Below, in pieces: positions 9,710 to 18,791 of a DNA stretch of 64,000 nt. The stretch is from Oscillospiraceae bacterium. Lineage in GTDB: Bacteria > Bacillota > Clostridia > Saccharofermentanales > Saccharofermentanaceae. Numbering within the stretch: the stretch's first letter is position 1; each line of letters starts with the position of its first letter. A program made the translations under genes and the position numbers. Below the pieces are notes generated by a model. It had not been told where the DNA came from, did no database searches, and saw only the letters and a program-made list of their open reading frames with translations. The stretch lies in the NCBI GenBank assembly GCA_902788505.1, contig CADAKH010000005.1:36640-100639 (forward strand), in the 5' to 3' direction.

Positions 9710-11995
9710 TCAGCCGTTGCTGGCACTTGCCAGTTTCTCGAATTCTTCAGTCGGAACGGGTTTGCTGAAATAGTATCCCTGGAAGAGTTTGCATCCCATA
9801 GCCGTAAGGATGTCATACTGGTCTCTTGTCTCTACACCTTCGGTAAGTGAAGTCATACCGAGATCAAGAGAAAGATGGATGACATTCTTTACGATAGTAT
9901 CAGCTTTCTGCTCTTTATCTGACTTACTTAAGAAGTTCATGTCGATCTTGAGAACATCGACCGGCAGGGTCTTAAGCATGTTGAGTGAAGAGTATCCGCT
10001 TCCGAAATCGTCCATCTCAACGATAAATCCGTAGTTGCGGAATTCATCCATCAGGGAAACAATCTTATTGGCATCGTTGATCATGACGGTCTCGGTGATC
10101 TCAACACGGAGCTGTCTCGGTTCGATATGATATTCCTCAACAAGGTCCCTGATATACTTCGGGACATCAATATAATAGAAGTCCTTTGGCGAAATATTTA
10201 CAGATATGAACATGTCCCAACCGCGTTTCTTCCAGTCTGCAAGGATCTCGCATGCACAGCGCCACATATACTTGTCAACTTCGGCGATCAGGCCGTTCTT
10301 CTCGAGAGCGGGAATGAACTTGTAAGGCGCGAGGAACCCGTGATCTTTGTGGATCCATCTTGCAAGCGCTTCGCATCCTACGATCTTGCCGTTGTTGTCA
10401 GCGATAGGCTGAAGGTAAGGTCTGATATCGCGGTTTTTGATGGCGTCGGCAAGCTGAGCAGTGATCTCCTTATTCCATAAGATCTCGTTCTTTAACTTGT
10501 CATCGTAGTAAGCGATACGTGCAGAGTCATCGTTCTCGATCGTTGAAAGAGCGATCCTTGCATCTGCAAACATTGTATTGACGTCTTTGACATCGCGGTC
10601 AACTTCATAAGCACCGACCTGGGACTGTATGGGATACTTGGCAGAATCCAGCTTGATATTGATGAGAGAAATAGCTCTCTCCATCTCACTCTCATTGAAT
10701 TCCTCCTTAGGTACTAGGACACCGAAATTCGCACCGCCGATACGTCCGATGATGCTTCTCTTGGAGAAATATGATTTCATCCGCTCAGAAAAACACTTGA
10801 TGGCATAATCACCGAAATCATTGCCGAAGATATCATTTACCACTTTAAAGCTCTTTATGTTTATATAAAGGATCATATAATCGATATCCTTATGAACTTC
10901 AATAGCCTGACTGACGATCTTGATTAGGTGGTCTTTGTTATAAAAACCCGTGAGTCTGTCATGAGTAGCCTCATAAAGTTCTTTCCTGATCTTGAGCTGC
11001 TCTTTGGTTATATCTCTGACATTGAGATAATATCCCGTTATATTTCCCTTATCATTGAAAACATCACGGTTCTCGAAAAGATAATACTTAATGCTGTCGC
11101 CGGCACCTGTCATATGCTGCTCTGTCCAGTTGCCTCTTCTGAGCTTTGTATTAAACAGATATTCCAGAGCTTCAGGAGCTTTCTCACAGTTCTCTTCCGT
11201 AACGCCTACGAGCATTTCAGCTGATTTGTTGACCCATACGCAACGCCCTCTCGGCGAGAAGATAAAGCATGCATCATTTCCGTTTGAAACAATACTCGAA
11301 AGTATCTTATCGAGAAGCTTTAACGGCCTGTAATGGATAGAGAAATAATATGTGATCAGTCCGAACGCACCGAATCCTATCATCGAGCGGTCAATCGGGA
11401 TCTTGGAAAAGATATAATAAGATTCCCAGAAAAGGATTGCGATCATTGTCATCAGGATGACTGCATATCTTTCTCTGAAGATACGTGATGCGCGGAAAGT
11501 AGTAATTGCGAAGAACACGAGGACCGCGATGTAGATTCCGTAGTCAACCACCCTGTGGATCATCTGTCCTGCAAGCGGTCTTAAGATATAAAAGATCTGG
11601 TTCTGATAATTGATCTTCTCAATATCAAAGGCGTGTTTTGTAATCGGGTTTAAAGCAAGCTGAATGGCATCTGCAAGCAATACCCACTTAAACCATACAG
11701 GAGCCTTTGCCTTTTTCTTGCCTGCACCGCTGCAATATTCTTCCGTGAATCTCATTACTTCATAGATGAAAAAATCCAGTCCGATGTAATAGGTATAACA
11801 ACCAATAAGAGCCATCCACTTTTGTGTGGCAGCAATAATGATGGCATTTCCGAGGATAGGCGGAATGGTCGCTATATCCAGCCAGGATACAGCAACTCCA
11901 AGGTCTTTATAATGACGTTTGGCATTTATCGCGCATAAAACCAATATCAGTATAAGAAAAGCAAATATGCCAACATATACATATCTTGAAAACAC
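9710..11995 (-). CDS. Membrane PAS-GGDEF-EAL protein, probable c-di-GMP phosphodiesterase
   Basis: About 761 residues. Roughly six or seven membrane segments fill the first 230, then a PAS domain (about 235-345), a GGDEF domain and an EAL domain (last 250 residues). The GGDEF active-site loop reads GGANF, so cyclase activity is unlikely. The EAL domain is complete: CEALARW, the ITET segment, MDDFGSGYSSLN and LTEGVET. The likely net activity is cleavage of c-di-GMP, with the degenerate GGDEF possibly sensing GTP. Two in-frame GTG codons could start it (12001 and 11995). The second has AAGG seven bases upstream and is preferred. Confidence 0.92.
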   Translation of the reverse strand: MFSRYVYVGIFAFLILILVLCAINAKRHYKDLGVAVSWLDIATIPPILGNAIIIAATQKWMALIGCYTYYIGLDFFIYEVMRFTEEYCSGAGKKKAKAPVWFKWVLLADAIQLALNPITKHAFDIEKINYQNQIFYILRPLAGQMIHRVVDYGIYIAVLVFFAITTFRASRIFRERYAVILMTMIAILFWESYYIFSKIPIDRSMIGFGAFGLITYYFSIHYRPLKLLDKILSSIVSNGNDACFIFSPRGRCVWVNKSAEMLVGVTEENCEKAPEALEYLFNTKLRRGNWTEQHMTGAGDSIKYYLFENRDVFNDKGNITGYYLNVRDITKEQLKIRKELYEATHDRLTGFYNKDHLIKIVSQAIEVHKDIDYMILYINIKSFKVVNDIFGNDFGDYAIKCFSERMKSYFSKRSIIGRIGGANFGVLVPKEEFNESEMERAISLINIKLDSAKYPIQSQVGAYEVDRDVKDVNTMFADARIALSTIENDDSARIAYYDDKLKNEILWNKEITAQLADAIKNRDIRPYLQPIADNNGKIVGCEALARWIHKDHGFLAPYKFIPALEKNGLIAEVDKYMWRCACEILADWKKRGWDMFISVNISPKDFYYIDVPKYIRDLVEEYHIEPRQLRVEITETVMINDANKIVSLMDEFRNYGFIVEMDDFGSGYSSLNMLKTLPVDVLKIDMNFLSKSDKEQKADTIVKNVIHLSLDLGMTSLTEGVETRDQYDILTAMGCKLFQGYYFSKPVPTEEFEKLASASNG

Positions 11996-12198
11996 GATCA
12001 CACCTTGCCCACTAACAGAATTCTAATAATATCATTATAAGAAAACTTATGTTACGCACTCTTCAAGTATTTATTAATAAATAAAGAATAATGATATATA
12101 AGACAGATCCAGCCGGCTTCATAAGCATTAATGACATCTGGTGTATAATAATTTTTAGTTTTCGGCCGGATATGAGGAATGATCTAAAGGGGATTCAT

Positions 12199-12705
12199 AT
12201 GAGACGTATCATTACTTTTCTGCTTACAATTTCGGTTTTATTCTCACTTGGCGGATGCTTTCTGTTCCGTCCGTCCAATGAACCCTCGCATTCCAGGCAT
12301 ACGCTTTTGAATTATTGCGACAACGACCAGACTGTCGTTGCCGCAAGAGTCTGGACAAACGGCTATGGTGAATTAGATGAGCCGTATATTCAGGAAGTAT
12401 CGGAAGACCGGCTTGATGAACTGATTGAAGAGATCAGCAAGACCCGTATCAGTTCGCATTTCGGACATACAGATTATTTCTACAAAGGTCAGTACGGAAT
12501 CGAACTGACTTTGTCTGACGGCACCTATCTGATATACGACTGTACAAAACTTACCCTTTACGATAAGCCATATGATGTAGATAACCGAAAGTTCGGCGAA
12601 GAGATCAAAAGCTATTACATCGAAGATACCGGTAAGGATTTCTGGGAAAGGATCAGTCCATTTTTCCCGGATATGGACACACAGTACTTCTCTTACGGCT
12701 GGTGA
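12199..12705 (+). CDS. Lipoprotein of unknown function
   Basis: 168 residues with a clear lipoprotein signal: MRRIITFLL, a hydrophobic core and the lipobox SLGGC. The mature part (HTLLNYCDNDQTVVAARVW and following) has no domain I recognise. It is acidic and probably sits outside the membrane. The ATG at 12199 follows an AAAGGGG site; a longer in-frame reading starts at 12091 but has no ribosome-binding site. A TATAAT at 12144-12149 is a plausible -10. It converges with the ABC-F gene with 6 nt between stops. Confidence 0.78.
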   Translation: MRRIITFLLTISVLFSLGGCFLFRPSNEPSHSRHTLLNYCDNDQTVVAARVWTNGYGELDEPYIQEVSEDRLDELIEEISKTRISSHFGHTDYFYKGQYGIELTLSDGTYLIYDCTKLTLYDKPYDVDNRKFGEEIKSYYIEDTGKDFWERISPFFPDMDTQYFSYGW

Positions 12706-12711
12706 GTTTTA

Positions 12712-14172
12712 TCACATCTTCACTTCAAAGTCTGAGACAGCCTCCGAAAATGTGCGGTCATGCTCTACAAAGAGCATGGTGACGTTGTTGTCTTTGACCA
12801 GTCTCTCTATCTCCTGTCTGAGATAGACATCGATATAATTGAGCGGCTCGTCCCAGAGATATAGATCCGCATGCTCACACAGGGATAATGCGATCATGAC
12901 GAATTTCTTCTGACCCAGCGACAACTGCGATACATCGCGGTATAACATCTCCTTGGTAAATCCCATCTTAACCAGGATCGTGCTGAATACAGTCCTGTCT
13001 GCACCGCGTTCTGATGCAATATCGTAGAGTGATCCGTTAAGAGATGAGGTGTCCTGACCTACATAAGAGATCCTGAGTCCCGGAGCAATATAGATGTCAC
13101 CTTCGGCAGTTATTCCTTCGTCTTCACCAAGCCCTGCAAGATACTTGATAAGCGTACTCTTGCCGCATCCGTTCCTGCCCTGAAGAGAGATCTTGCTGCC
13201 GCGTTCGACAGTCAGATCAAATCCCGTAACTACCGGTTCTCCATAGCGGAACAGTGAGATATCTTTCAGTATAACCGGTGTTTTGTTGTGATGTTCGGTG
13301 CCGGTTATCTTCAGTTTTTCGGAGCGTTCAAGATCTTTAAGAAGACTCTGCTTCTCCTCCATCTTGCGCTCGTTCCGTCTCTCGAGATTTTTGGATGCAG
13401 CCATAAGTTTTCTGGCTTTCTCCGCTTCAAATGCTCTTCTGAAATGATCTTCTGCAACCTTTGAAGGTGCCTTGCTCCTGTTCTTATAGCCTTCTGCTTT
13501 CGATGACCACTGCGCATTTTTCTTCATGGCGGCATCGATAGCGCCCATCTCTTTTTTGAGCTGGTCGTTGCGCGCACGCTCGCTTTCCATACGCTGTTCA
13601 TTGTTCTCCCACCACACTGAATATGTGGCGCCGACAAGCTCAAGTCCTGTCTTCGTTATGACCAGTGTGTGGTCGGTGCAGCGGTCAAGGAATGCTCGGT
13701 CGTGTGATATCAGGATGAAGCCGTCTTTGGCAGACAGGTAATCGGCAACAGCTTCTCTTCCCTGCCTGTCGAGATGGTTGGTAGGCTCGTCGATCAGGGG
13801 ATAGATGCCGTCTGATGCAAAGAGATTTGCGAGCATCAGTTTGGTCCTTTCGCCGCCGGATAAAGTCTCCATAGGGCGCCACATAATGTCGGGATCGGCA
13901 CCCATGAGATTTAATTCCTTGCGGACTCTCCAGTCCTCATTGTCGGGAAGCCCGGTCATAGGGAAAATGATGGTCTCAGGCACGCCTGTTATCGTTCCGC
14001 TGTAGGGGAGTTCGCCTCTTAAGAGCTTGAAGAATGTCGTCTTTCCCCTGCCGTTCCGGCCGGCAAGCGCGAGCTTCCATCCTGTATCCAAAGTAATCGA
14101 AACATTATCGAAAAGTGTTTTCTCGGATCCGTCGTATCCGAATGTAAGATTGTTGATAGTAATTACTGGCAT
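12712..14172 (-). CDS. Lsa-like ABC-F ATPase, probable ribosome protection protein
   Basis: 486 residues with two ABC ATPase domains and no membrane segments, as in ABC-F proteins that act on the ribosome. Domain 1 has GRNGRGKTT, LSGGER and LIDEPTNHLD; domain 2 has GRNGCGKST, LSLGQ and LWDEPLNY. The linker (about residues 195-285) is long, basic and helical, as expected of the arm that reaches the peptidyl-transferase centre. Length and motifs fit the Lsa/Vga-type subgroup linked to lincosamide, streptogramin A and pleuromutilin resistance, though housekeeping roles are possible. A leader peptide and an attenuator lie upstream, which supports drug-inducible expression. The start ATG follows GGAAAGGA. 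Confidence 0.88.
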   Translation of the reverse strand: MPVITINNLTFGYDGSEKTLFDNVSITLDTGWKLALAGRNGRGKTTFFKLLRGELPYSGTITGVPETIIFPMTGLPDNEDWRVRKELNLMGADPDIMWRPMETLSGGERTKLMLANLFASDGIYPLIDEPTNHLDRQGREAVADYLSAKDGFILISHDRAFLDRCTDHTLVITKTGLELVGATYSVWWENNEQRMESERARNDQLKKEMGAIDAAMKKNAQWSSKAEGYKNRSKAPSKVAEDHFRRAFEAEKARKLMAASKNLERRNERKMEEKQSLLKDLERSEKLKITGTEHHNKTPVILKDISLFRYGEPVVTGFDLTVERGSKISLQGRNGCGKSTLIKYLAGLGEDEGITAEGDIYIAPGLRISYVGQDTSSLNGSLYDIASERGADRTVFSTILVKMGFTKEMLYRDVSQLSLGQKKFVMIALSLCEHADLYLWDEPLNYIDVYLRQEIERLVKDNNVTMLFVEHDRTFSEAVSDFEVKM

Positions 14173-14210
14173 AATGATTCCTTTCCGTGGGATCCTCTGC
14201 CGGATAAATC

Positions 14211-14243
14211 AAAAGCCGCGACACAAAGTAGCGGCCGCGGCTT
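14211..14243 (-). terminator. Attenuator hairpin in ABC-F leader
   Basis: Read on the minus strand, AAGCCGCG (14243-14236) pairs perfectly with CGCGGCTT (14220-14213) around a 15-nt loop and runs into TTTT. It ends about 40 nt before the ABC-F start codon and follows the MRKTIC leader ORF. An upstream CTCGCGGATAA segment (around 14283-14292) could pair with part of the hairpin arm and with TTATCCG downstream, giving an alternative anti-terminator fold. This is the layout expected for transcription attenuation controlled by ribosome stalling. Confidence 0.7.
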
Positions 14244-14309
14244 AAATAAAAATGCAATATAAATGAACACACAAAAACAGACTTATCCGCGAGGCAGTTA
14301 TATAAAACT

Positions 14310-14330
14310 TCAGCAGATCGTCTTTCTCAT
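14310..14330 (-). CDS. Six-residue leader peptide MRKTIC
   Basis: A short ORF (ATG at 14330, TGA at 14312-14310) encoding MRKTIC behind a perfect AGGAGG (complement of 14338-14343) seven bases upstream. Such a strong ribosome-binding site on a six-codon ORF between a plausible promoter and an attenuator is characteristic of drug-sensing leader peptides before ABC-F and erm genes. The peptide sequence itself matches no leader I remember. Stalling here would be expected to free the downstream sequence to form an alternative fold and let transcription reach the ABC-F gene. Confidence 0.6.
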   Translation of the reverse strand: MRKTIC

Positions 14331-14500
14331 TGGTGTTCCTCCTGTGTAAGATTTCAGCCGTGATAATACAACAGGGTTTTTGTTCCGTCAAGCATGCTGT
14401 AATCTTACCGTCACGAAAATCACTCAACTTTCACTCATCCTTTCCCCACCCTTCACGCATATTCGGAAAGCTCTCCGTGTTACACTGTTCGTGGCAAAAG

Positions 14501-14550
14501 GGAAGCGTTGTCCATGTCAGGAATAAGCGCTGGAGAAGAACAACGCTTCC
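14501..14550 (-). terminator. Inverted repeat after luxC, possible terminator
   Basis: A perfect 11-bp inverted repeat, GGAAGCGTTGT (14501-14511) and ACAACGCTTCC (14540-14550), has a 28-nt loop. On the minus strand it is followed by CTTTT. It begins 34 nt past the luxC stop codon. The long loop and weak U tract make terminator function only probable. A second short hairpin (CCGGT-AAA-ACCGG, near 14558-14570) lies between it and luxC. Confidence 0.5.
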
Positions 14551-14583
14551 TGGAGTGCCGGTAAAACCGGTGCACATTCTTAA

Positions 14584-15879
14584 CTATTTCTCAACGTTGA
14601 CTATCCTTACATAACGGCTCAGTGCATACTCGCCGTCGTGGCATTCACCAGGAAAATAAGCACTCATGTCAGATCCTTTGGTGACACGTATTATTCCGCA
14701 TCTTGTAAACAGATCTGCCAGGCTGCCCCTGTCTTCATCAGGACAGATAAGACCTGCTGTTTGAAGATGATATCTGCTTTCATAAAGCACTTCGCCGGCC
14801 TTTGCGCGCGGAAGAGGTTTGATGAGAACATTGCACATCATCGGTGAGAGTTCAAGAACACTGTCGGATGAAAGTATAAGACTTACACCTCTTCCCCTTA
14901 AAACGTTTTCCTGTTTCTCCTCTTCACCGAGATAACCCTTCAGACGCTGTGTATATGAAATGAGCGTATCTCTTGCAAGCACGCCTATCTCTTCTGATGC
15001 ATTCTCATTGGCAGCCTTTTCGAGGAGCGGAAGGAACCGCACAGCAAATGATCTCAGTTCGTCCGGGTTTTCGGTGTCGAGATAGATCACCTGACAACTA
15101 CTGCATAGGAGCTGTTTGGTGGTTGCAATGTGTTTTGCGAGACCTTCAAGCTCTTCTTTTGCATCTTTAACCTCATCCAATCTCGAGATATAGCAGAAGC
15201 CTAATTTCTGCCCCCACTCAATTATCTTCACGCCTGTCGGGGCAAGTCCTCTGACGGCTTCTATAGCCATGTCACTTCCCCAAACGCTTATGGCATTGCT
15301 TAATTCCGCCATCTTGCGCATGCCCTGAATATCTGTCGATGCCGTGTCGAAAACATAGATATAATCCTTCAGTTCCGGACGGTATTCGATGAGCTGCATT
15401 ATGAGTTTTAACGATAATCCGTTATCTGCGGAAGGAAGCTTCAGGATGTTTATATTGCCGGTCATGAGACCTTCTGCAAGTGAATAAGCCGGGAGAAAAT
15501 CCATGTTGCCTGCGGCGATGTGGAACAAAACGCCAAGCGGCATTTTCTTTACAAGTATCTGCGAGAAACCGTCCATCGGATCGGTTATATATTCTTCGGT
15601 ATCCCCAAGCTCTGTTGCGATCTTTTTGTGAAGATGTTCTTTTGAAAGAAGGGCTTCTGCCTGTTTCTTGTAAGTGGCTACAACATCTTTCGGGAACGAT
15701 GTGAGAAGTTCATCAAACCTTCCTTTGAGAAGGTCTTCACGAAGAATATCGACAGCATCGACCACCACCTCAGGTGAAAGCTGCTTCCCGGAAAGGATAA
15801 CGGGTATCCTGTCCTTCAATTCCGTAAGGAGGCGGTCCTGTTCCGAACTCTCATATGTCTTTCCGTCGAAAAGGATCAT
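14584..15879 (-). CDS. luxC: LuxC-family acyl-CoA reductase
   Basis: 431 residues of the aldehyde-dehydrogenase-like LuxC family, which reduce an activated fatty acyl group to the aldehyde with NADPH. Recognisable blocks are MPLGVLFHIAAGNMDFLPAYS, WGSDMAIEAVR, and KQLLCSSCQVIYL with the probable acyl-accepting Cys259. The start codon overlaps the stop of the upstream LuxE-like gene by 4 nt (ATGA), so the two are translationally coupled. No luciferase (luxAB) or transferase (luxD) is present, so the aldehyde must serve another pathway such as aldehyde, alcohol or lipid synthesis. The symbol reflects family only. Confidence 0.88.
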   Translation of the reverse strand: MILFDGKTYESSEQDRLLTELKDRIPVILSGKQLSPEVVVDAVDILREDLLKGRFDELLTSFPKDVVATYKKQAEALLSKEHLHKKIATELGDTEEYITDPMDGFSQILVKKMPLGVLFHIAAGNMDFLPAYSLAEGLMTGNINILKLPSADNGLSLKLIMQLIEYRPELKDYIYVFDTASTDIQGMRKMAELSNAISVWGSDMAIEAVRGLAPTGVKIIEWGQKLGFCYISRLDEVKDAKEELEGLAKHIATTKQLLCSSCQVIYLDTENPDELRSFAVRFLPLLEKAANENASEEIGVLARDTLISYTQRLKGYLGEEEKQENVLRGRGVSLILSSDSVLELSPMMCNVLIKPLPRAKAGEVLYESRYHLQTAGLICPDEDRGSLADLFTRCGIIRVTKGSDMSAYFPGECHDGEYALSRYVRIVNVEK

Positions 15880-16979
15880 ACCTTAACCCCCTTGATGATG
15901 TCGGCAGCGCCGGCGGCACATGTTTTTATATCATCCGGAGCGACTCTTCCGATGATCTCCAGATAAGGCGACTTCACTCCGCATGGACATGTTGCACCGT
16001 CGTGAAGGATACCCAGATCATCTGTCATTATCGACAGTATGGGTGTCGCCTTGCAAAGAGGCGAAATGAGATTTACAAGACCTGTCTGACCTTTTTCAAG
16101 AGGCTCAAGAGAAACCGGATCTCTTATTACGATATTGCTGTAAACCGGCACATGGAAATGATGTGCCGGACATGAAGTATAAAGTATCGGATGCTCGACC
16201 GCGCCATAGAATTCGACTATGTTCTCCTCTTCGATATCAAGAGTTTTTTTCGCAAGTTTATAGAATGTCTCCTTGTCGGCAGCCTCCTGATAGAACTGCT
16301 TCCAGCCGCCTCCGAGCATTATCTTCGAACCTTTGGGGAGCTTGAATGAAAGGCCTTTCTCTTCAAGGATCCTGAACAGGAAAAATGTGTACGAAGGGAA
16401 TCCCATAAAGCGCACCGGAGCTTTGCCCTTCTCATATTTTTTTAGTGCTTCGACGATGCTTTCAAAGTCAGGTTTATAACCGTCTGGTGTGTGCTTCAGA
16501 ATGAACTTGCGGCTTAATGCGGGAGCAAGGAAAGTCGTAAGATAAGCTGTCTTTGCAACAGCTGTTTTATTCGAACGGTGCGGCTTATAACCCATGACGA
16601 TATAGCGGCACGGTCTCATCGAAATGATCCCGTGATATCTCGTTACTTTAAGGGACATCTTAAGTGCCGACCAGAGCGCACCGAATTCAAAACGCACACG
16701 GCTCATCTTCCCGCTCGTGCCTGACGATGTCGCCATGACCATATACCGGCCTGCCCTGAAATCATGCTGCTTCATGAGCATGGTCGGAATAACGGGAATG
16801 TCTTCCACTTTGGAAATGTCTTCAGATGAAGTGATGCCAAGGCCCCTGCAGATCTTACTGTAGTCTTCGCAATGAGTGATCAGGTGATCGAAATTCTCAC
16901 GGCATGCACCAAGAAACAGCTCCGACTTCGTGCAGTCGTAAGGATACTTGCTCGAAAACAGTTTTCTGCGAAGCTTCAT
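15876..16979 (-). CDS. luxE: LuxE/PaaK-family acyl-protein synthetase
   Basis: 367 residues of the LuxE adenylate-forming family. LuxE activates a fatty acid with ATP, holds it on the enzyme and passes it to LuxC. The nucleotide-binding motif TSSGTSGK lies at residues 84-90, and later blocks (GGGWKQF, EFYGAVEHPILY, the C-terminal CPCG) fit the family. The ATG follows a GGGGGAACGG site, and the stop overlaps the luxC start, so this pair probably acts as one fatty-acid reductase complex. Upstream there is only an 89-bp gap to the methyltransferase gene, on the same strand. Confidence 0.85.
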   Translation of the reverse strand: MKLRRKLFSSKYPYDCTKSELFLGACRENFDHLITHCEDYSKICRGLGITSSEDISKVEDIPVIPTMLMKQHDFRAGRYMVMATSSGTSGKMSRVRFEFGALWSALKMSLKVTRYHGIISMRPCRYIVMGYKPHRSNKTAVAKTAYLTTFLAPALSRKFILKHTPDGYKPDFESIVEALKKYEKGKAPVRFMGFPSYTFFLFRILEEKGLSFKLPKGSKIMLGGGWKQFYQEAADKETFYKLAKKTLDIEEENIVEFYGAVEHPILYTSCPAHHFHVPVYSNIVIRDPVSLEPLEKGQTGLVNLISPLCKATPILSIMTDDLGILHDGATCPCGVKSPYLEIIGRVAPDDIKTCAAGAADIIKGVKV

Positions 16980-17068
16980 CCCGTTCCCCCATATCTTTTA
17001 GCCGCCTTAGATATTTTCATTATAACAAACGTGAAATGAACGGACATCCGTTTCAGAGAAATCAGGTA

Positions 17069-17698
17069 TTAGGGTGTATATTGCCATACCGAGAAACGCT
17101 GCGGGACACGGTGGATATACATTCCTCCGGCATGATGAATCTCCTGACGTTCGATAAGTTTCCATCCCGGTCTGTCATTCAGATAGTAGCCGCTCTGGCC
17201 GTCTGCATAGTAGTAGAACTTTACGGGATGCGTCAGTGTCATTTCGAGGAGATTAACAAAACAGATGAAGACGTCACTTTCCATCGGACGGTACATGAAG
17301 AGAACTGTGTAATCGTTGTAGTCCAGTCCGAATGCATCTCCTTCGATGATCTCAACATTACGGCAGCGCTTTGTCCAGCGGCTTGCAACCGAAGCGACTT
17401 CAGGATTGATCTCGATACCGGTAATGCTGCACGGAGCACCTTTCCCGACAAGGTATGCTATGACCCTTCCCTTGCCGCAGCCTATATCAACAAATGAGTC
17501 GTTGGAAGAAAGAGTGAGATCTTTTAAAACAACATCTAGTCCTTTATATGGCGCCGACTGGCAGCCTGTCGCACCTATCTCTTTACCGAAAGGCGACGGA
17601 ACGAAAACGCCGAGTTTTTCCCCGCATATCTTAAGGTCACGCCTGTTGTCGAGCGCGCATGAGATCCTGTTTGACAATGCGATAAAAGGATTAACCAC
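17069..17698 (-). CDS. Class I SAM-dependent methyltransferase
   Basis: About 209 residues. Motif I of the Rossmann methyltransferases is clear, VDIGCGKG at residues 70-77, followed by an acidic residue in GIEINPEV and the GDAFGL motif. The substrate is not evident. I chose the GTG at 17698, one base after the corA stop codon. A TTG at 17740 inside corA would extend it by 14 residues, but neither has a strong Shine-Dalgarno site. The tight junction suggests corA and this gene are co-transcribed, and both may precede luxE-luxC on the same strand. Confidence 0.8.
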   Translation of the reverse strand: MVNPFIALSNRISCALDNRRDLKICGEKLGVFVPSPFGKEIGATGCQSAPYKGLDVVLKDLTLSSNDSFVDIGCGKGRVIAYLVGKGAPCSITGIEINPEVASVASRWTKRCRNVEIIEGDAFGLDYNDYTVLFMYRPMESDVFICFVNLLEMTLTHPVKFYYYADGQSGYYLNDRPGWKLIERQEIHHAGGMYIHRVPQRFSVWQYTP

Positions 17699-17699
17699 C

Positions 17700-18611
17700 T
17701 CAGAGCCACTTCTTCTTTTTAAAGAACAGGAGACTTGCAATAACGATCACTATGCTTACAAGAATTACAACGGGATAACTCCACTGCCATTCGAGCTCGG
17801 GCATATAGCGGAAGTTCATTCCGTACCAGCCGACGATCAGAGTCAGCGGCATGAAGATCGTTGTAACGACAGTGAGCACCGTCATTATACGGTTTTGCTT
17901 AAGGTCGAGATGTGCCTTGTAAAGGTCTCGAAGCTGCATCGTGTAGTCGCGCAGAGACATTGATTCTTCATGAAGCCTTTCAGCACGGTTGATAAATAGC
18001 CTGAAGTATCTTAGGTTTTCGGGTTCGAAGAAGCCGTTCTCGTTCTCTTCAAATTCGGCAGCAAGATCCATCATCTGTTCGTAGTGGATACGGAGATAAC
18101 GGATATCGTTTCTGATGTCGTTAAGACGGCCGGAAGGAAGATTCTCGTCACCGTCGATTATCGCCTGTTCCATTGAGTCGAGTTCGTCTTCGTATTTCTC
18201 CATTAATCTCAGATCGTCTTTTACGATCTGGTCAAGGAAATCGTATAGGAATCTTTCAAGGCTCGGTATCTTCCATTTCTTGGTCTGTTGGATACGTTTG
18301 ATGATGCCAAGAGCTGTATCGTGGTCATCGATGAATACGATGCCCTTCTCGTCTAATACAAAAGCAAACTTGAGATCATCTCCCGAAGGGTTTTTCCTGT
18401 CGGGTATGGCAAAAGATCCCGTAAGTGAATCGTAGTTTACTTCTGCCTTTGTAATGTATATATCGGACAGGTCAGGATCCATATCGATTACCATCTCGAA
18501 ACTGTCTTTGTTCTTCTGCCACTCTTCAAAAGATAATACGGCAACGAACTGTTTGCCCTTAATGTCACTGCGGTCTGCAACTTTTAATGATTCCTCAATA
18601 GTGAAAAACAC
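17700..18611 (-). CDS. corA: CorA-family divalent cation transporter
   Basis: 303 residues of the CorA magnesium channel family. The cytoplasmic N-terminal domain ends in a long helix (about 145-235). Two membrane helices follow at the C-terminus, and the first ends with the signature GMN in GWYGMNFRYMP. The basic tail FKKKKW is typical. It starts at GTG (18611) behind a GGAGGGAAGG site. A second magnesium system of the MgtE type lies at 56.5 kb. Whether this member moves Mg2+, Co2+ or another metal cannot be told. Confidence 0.93.
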   Translation of the reverse strand: MFFTIEESLKVADRSDIKGKQFVAVLSFEEWQKNKDSFEMVIDMDPDLSDIYITKAEVNYDSLTGSFAIPDRKNPSGDDLKFAFVLDEKGIVFIDDHDTALGIIKRIQQTKKWKIPSLERFLYDFLDQIVKDDLRLMEKYEDELDSMEQAIIDGDENLPSGRLNDIRNDIRYLRIHYEQMMDLAAEFEENENGFFEPENLRYFRLFINRAERLHEESMSLRDYTMQLRDLYKAHLDLKQNRIMTVLTVVTTIFMPLTLIVGWYGMNFRYMPELEWQWSYPVVILVSIVIVIASLLFFKKKKWL

Positions 18612-18791
18612 TTAGCCTTCCCTCCGTATTCAAATCAATTCACATTGTATCAGTGATAGTAAGATCTTTCATTATCTTAAAACCGGGTGTGATGACAGCA
18701 TCTCCCCTGTTTTCTCTCCGCTAATTATACTCCTCTGCGCTGAACAGGACTTCATGTGTTATCATTTTCGGGTGTTGATAAGGAGAAAAAC

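Noticed and set aside
14242..14427. 61-codon minus-strand ORF before the ABC-F gene
   Set aside because: It has no ribosome-binding site at its start, spans the attenuator region, and overlaps the short MRKTIC ORF, which has a perfect AGGAGG. Its low-complexity C-terminus does not look like a protein.
14584..16979. Bioluminescence operon
   Set aside because: LuxC and LuxE families are present, but there is no luciferase (luxAB) or luxD, and luminescence would need oxygen. The pair is better explained by fatty acid reduction for another use.
17699..17740. TTG start at 17740 for the methyltransferase
   Set aside because: It lies inside corA with no ribosome-binding site. The GTG next to the corA stop codon is the simpler choice, though not proven.
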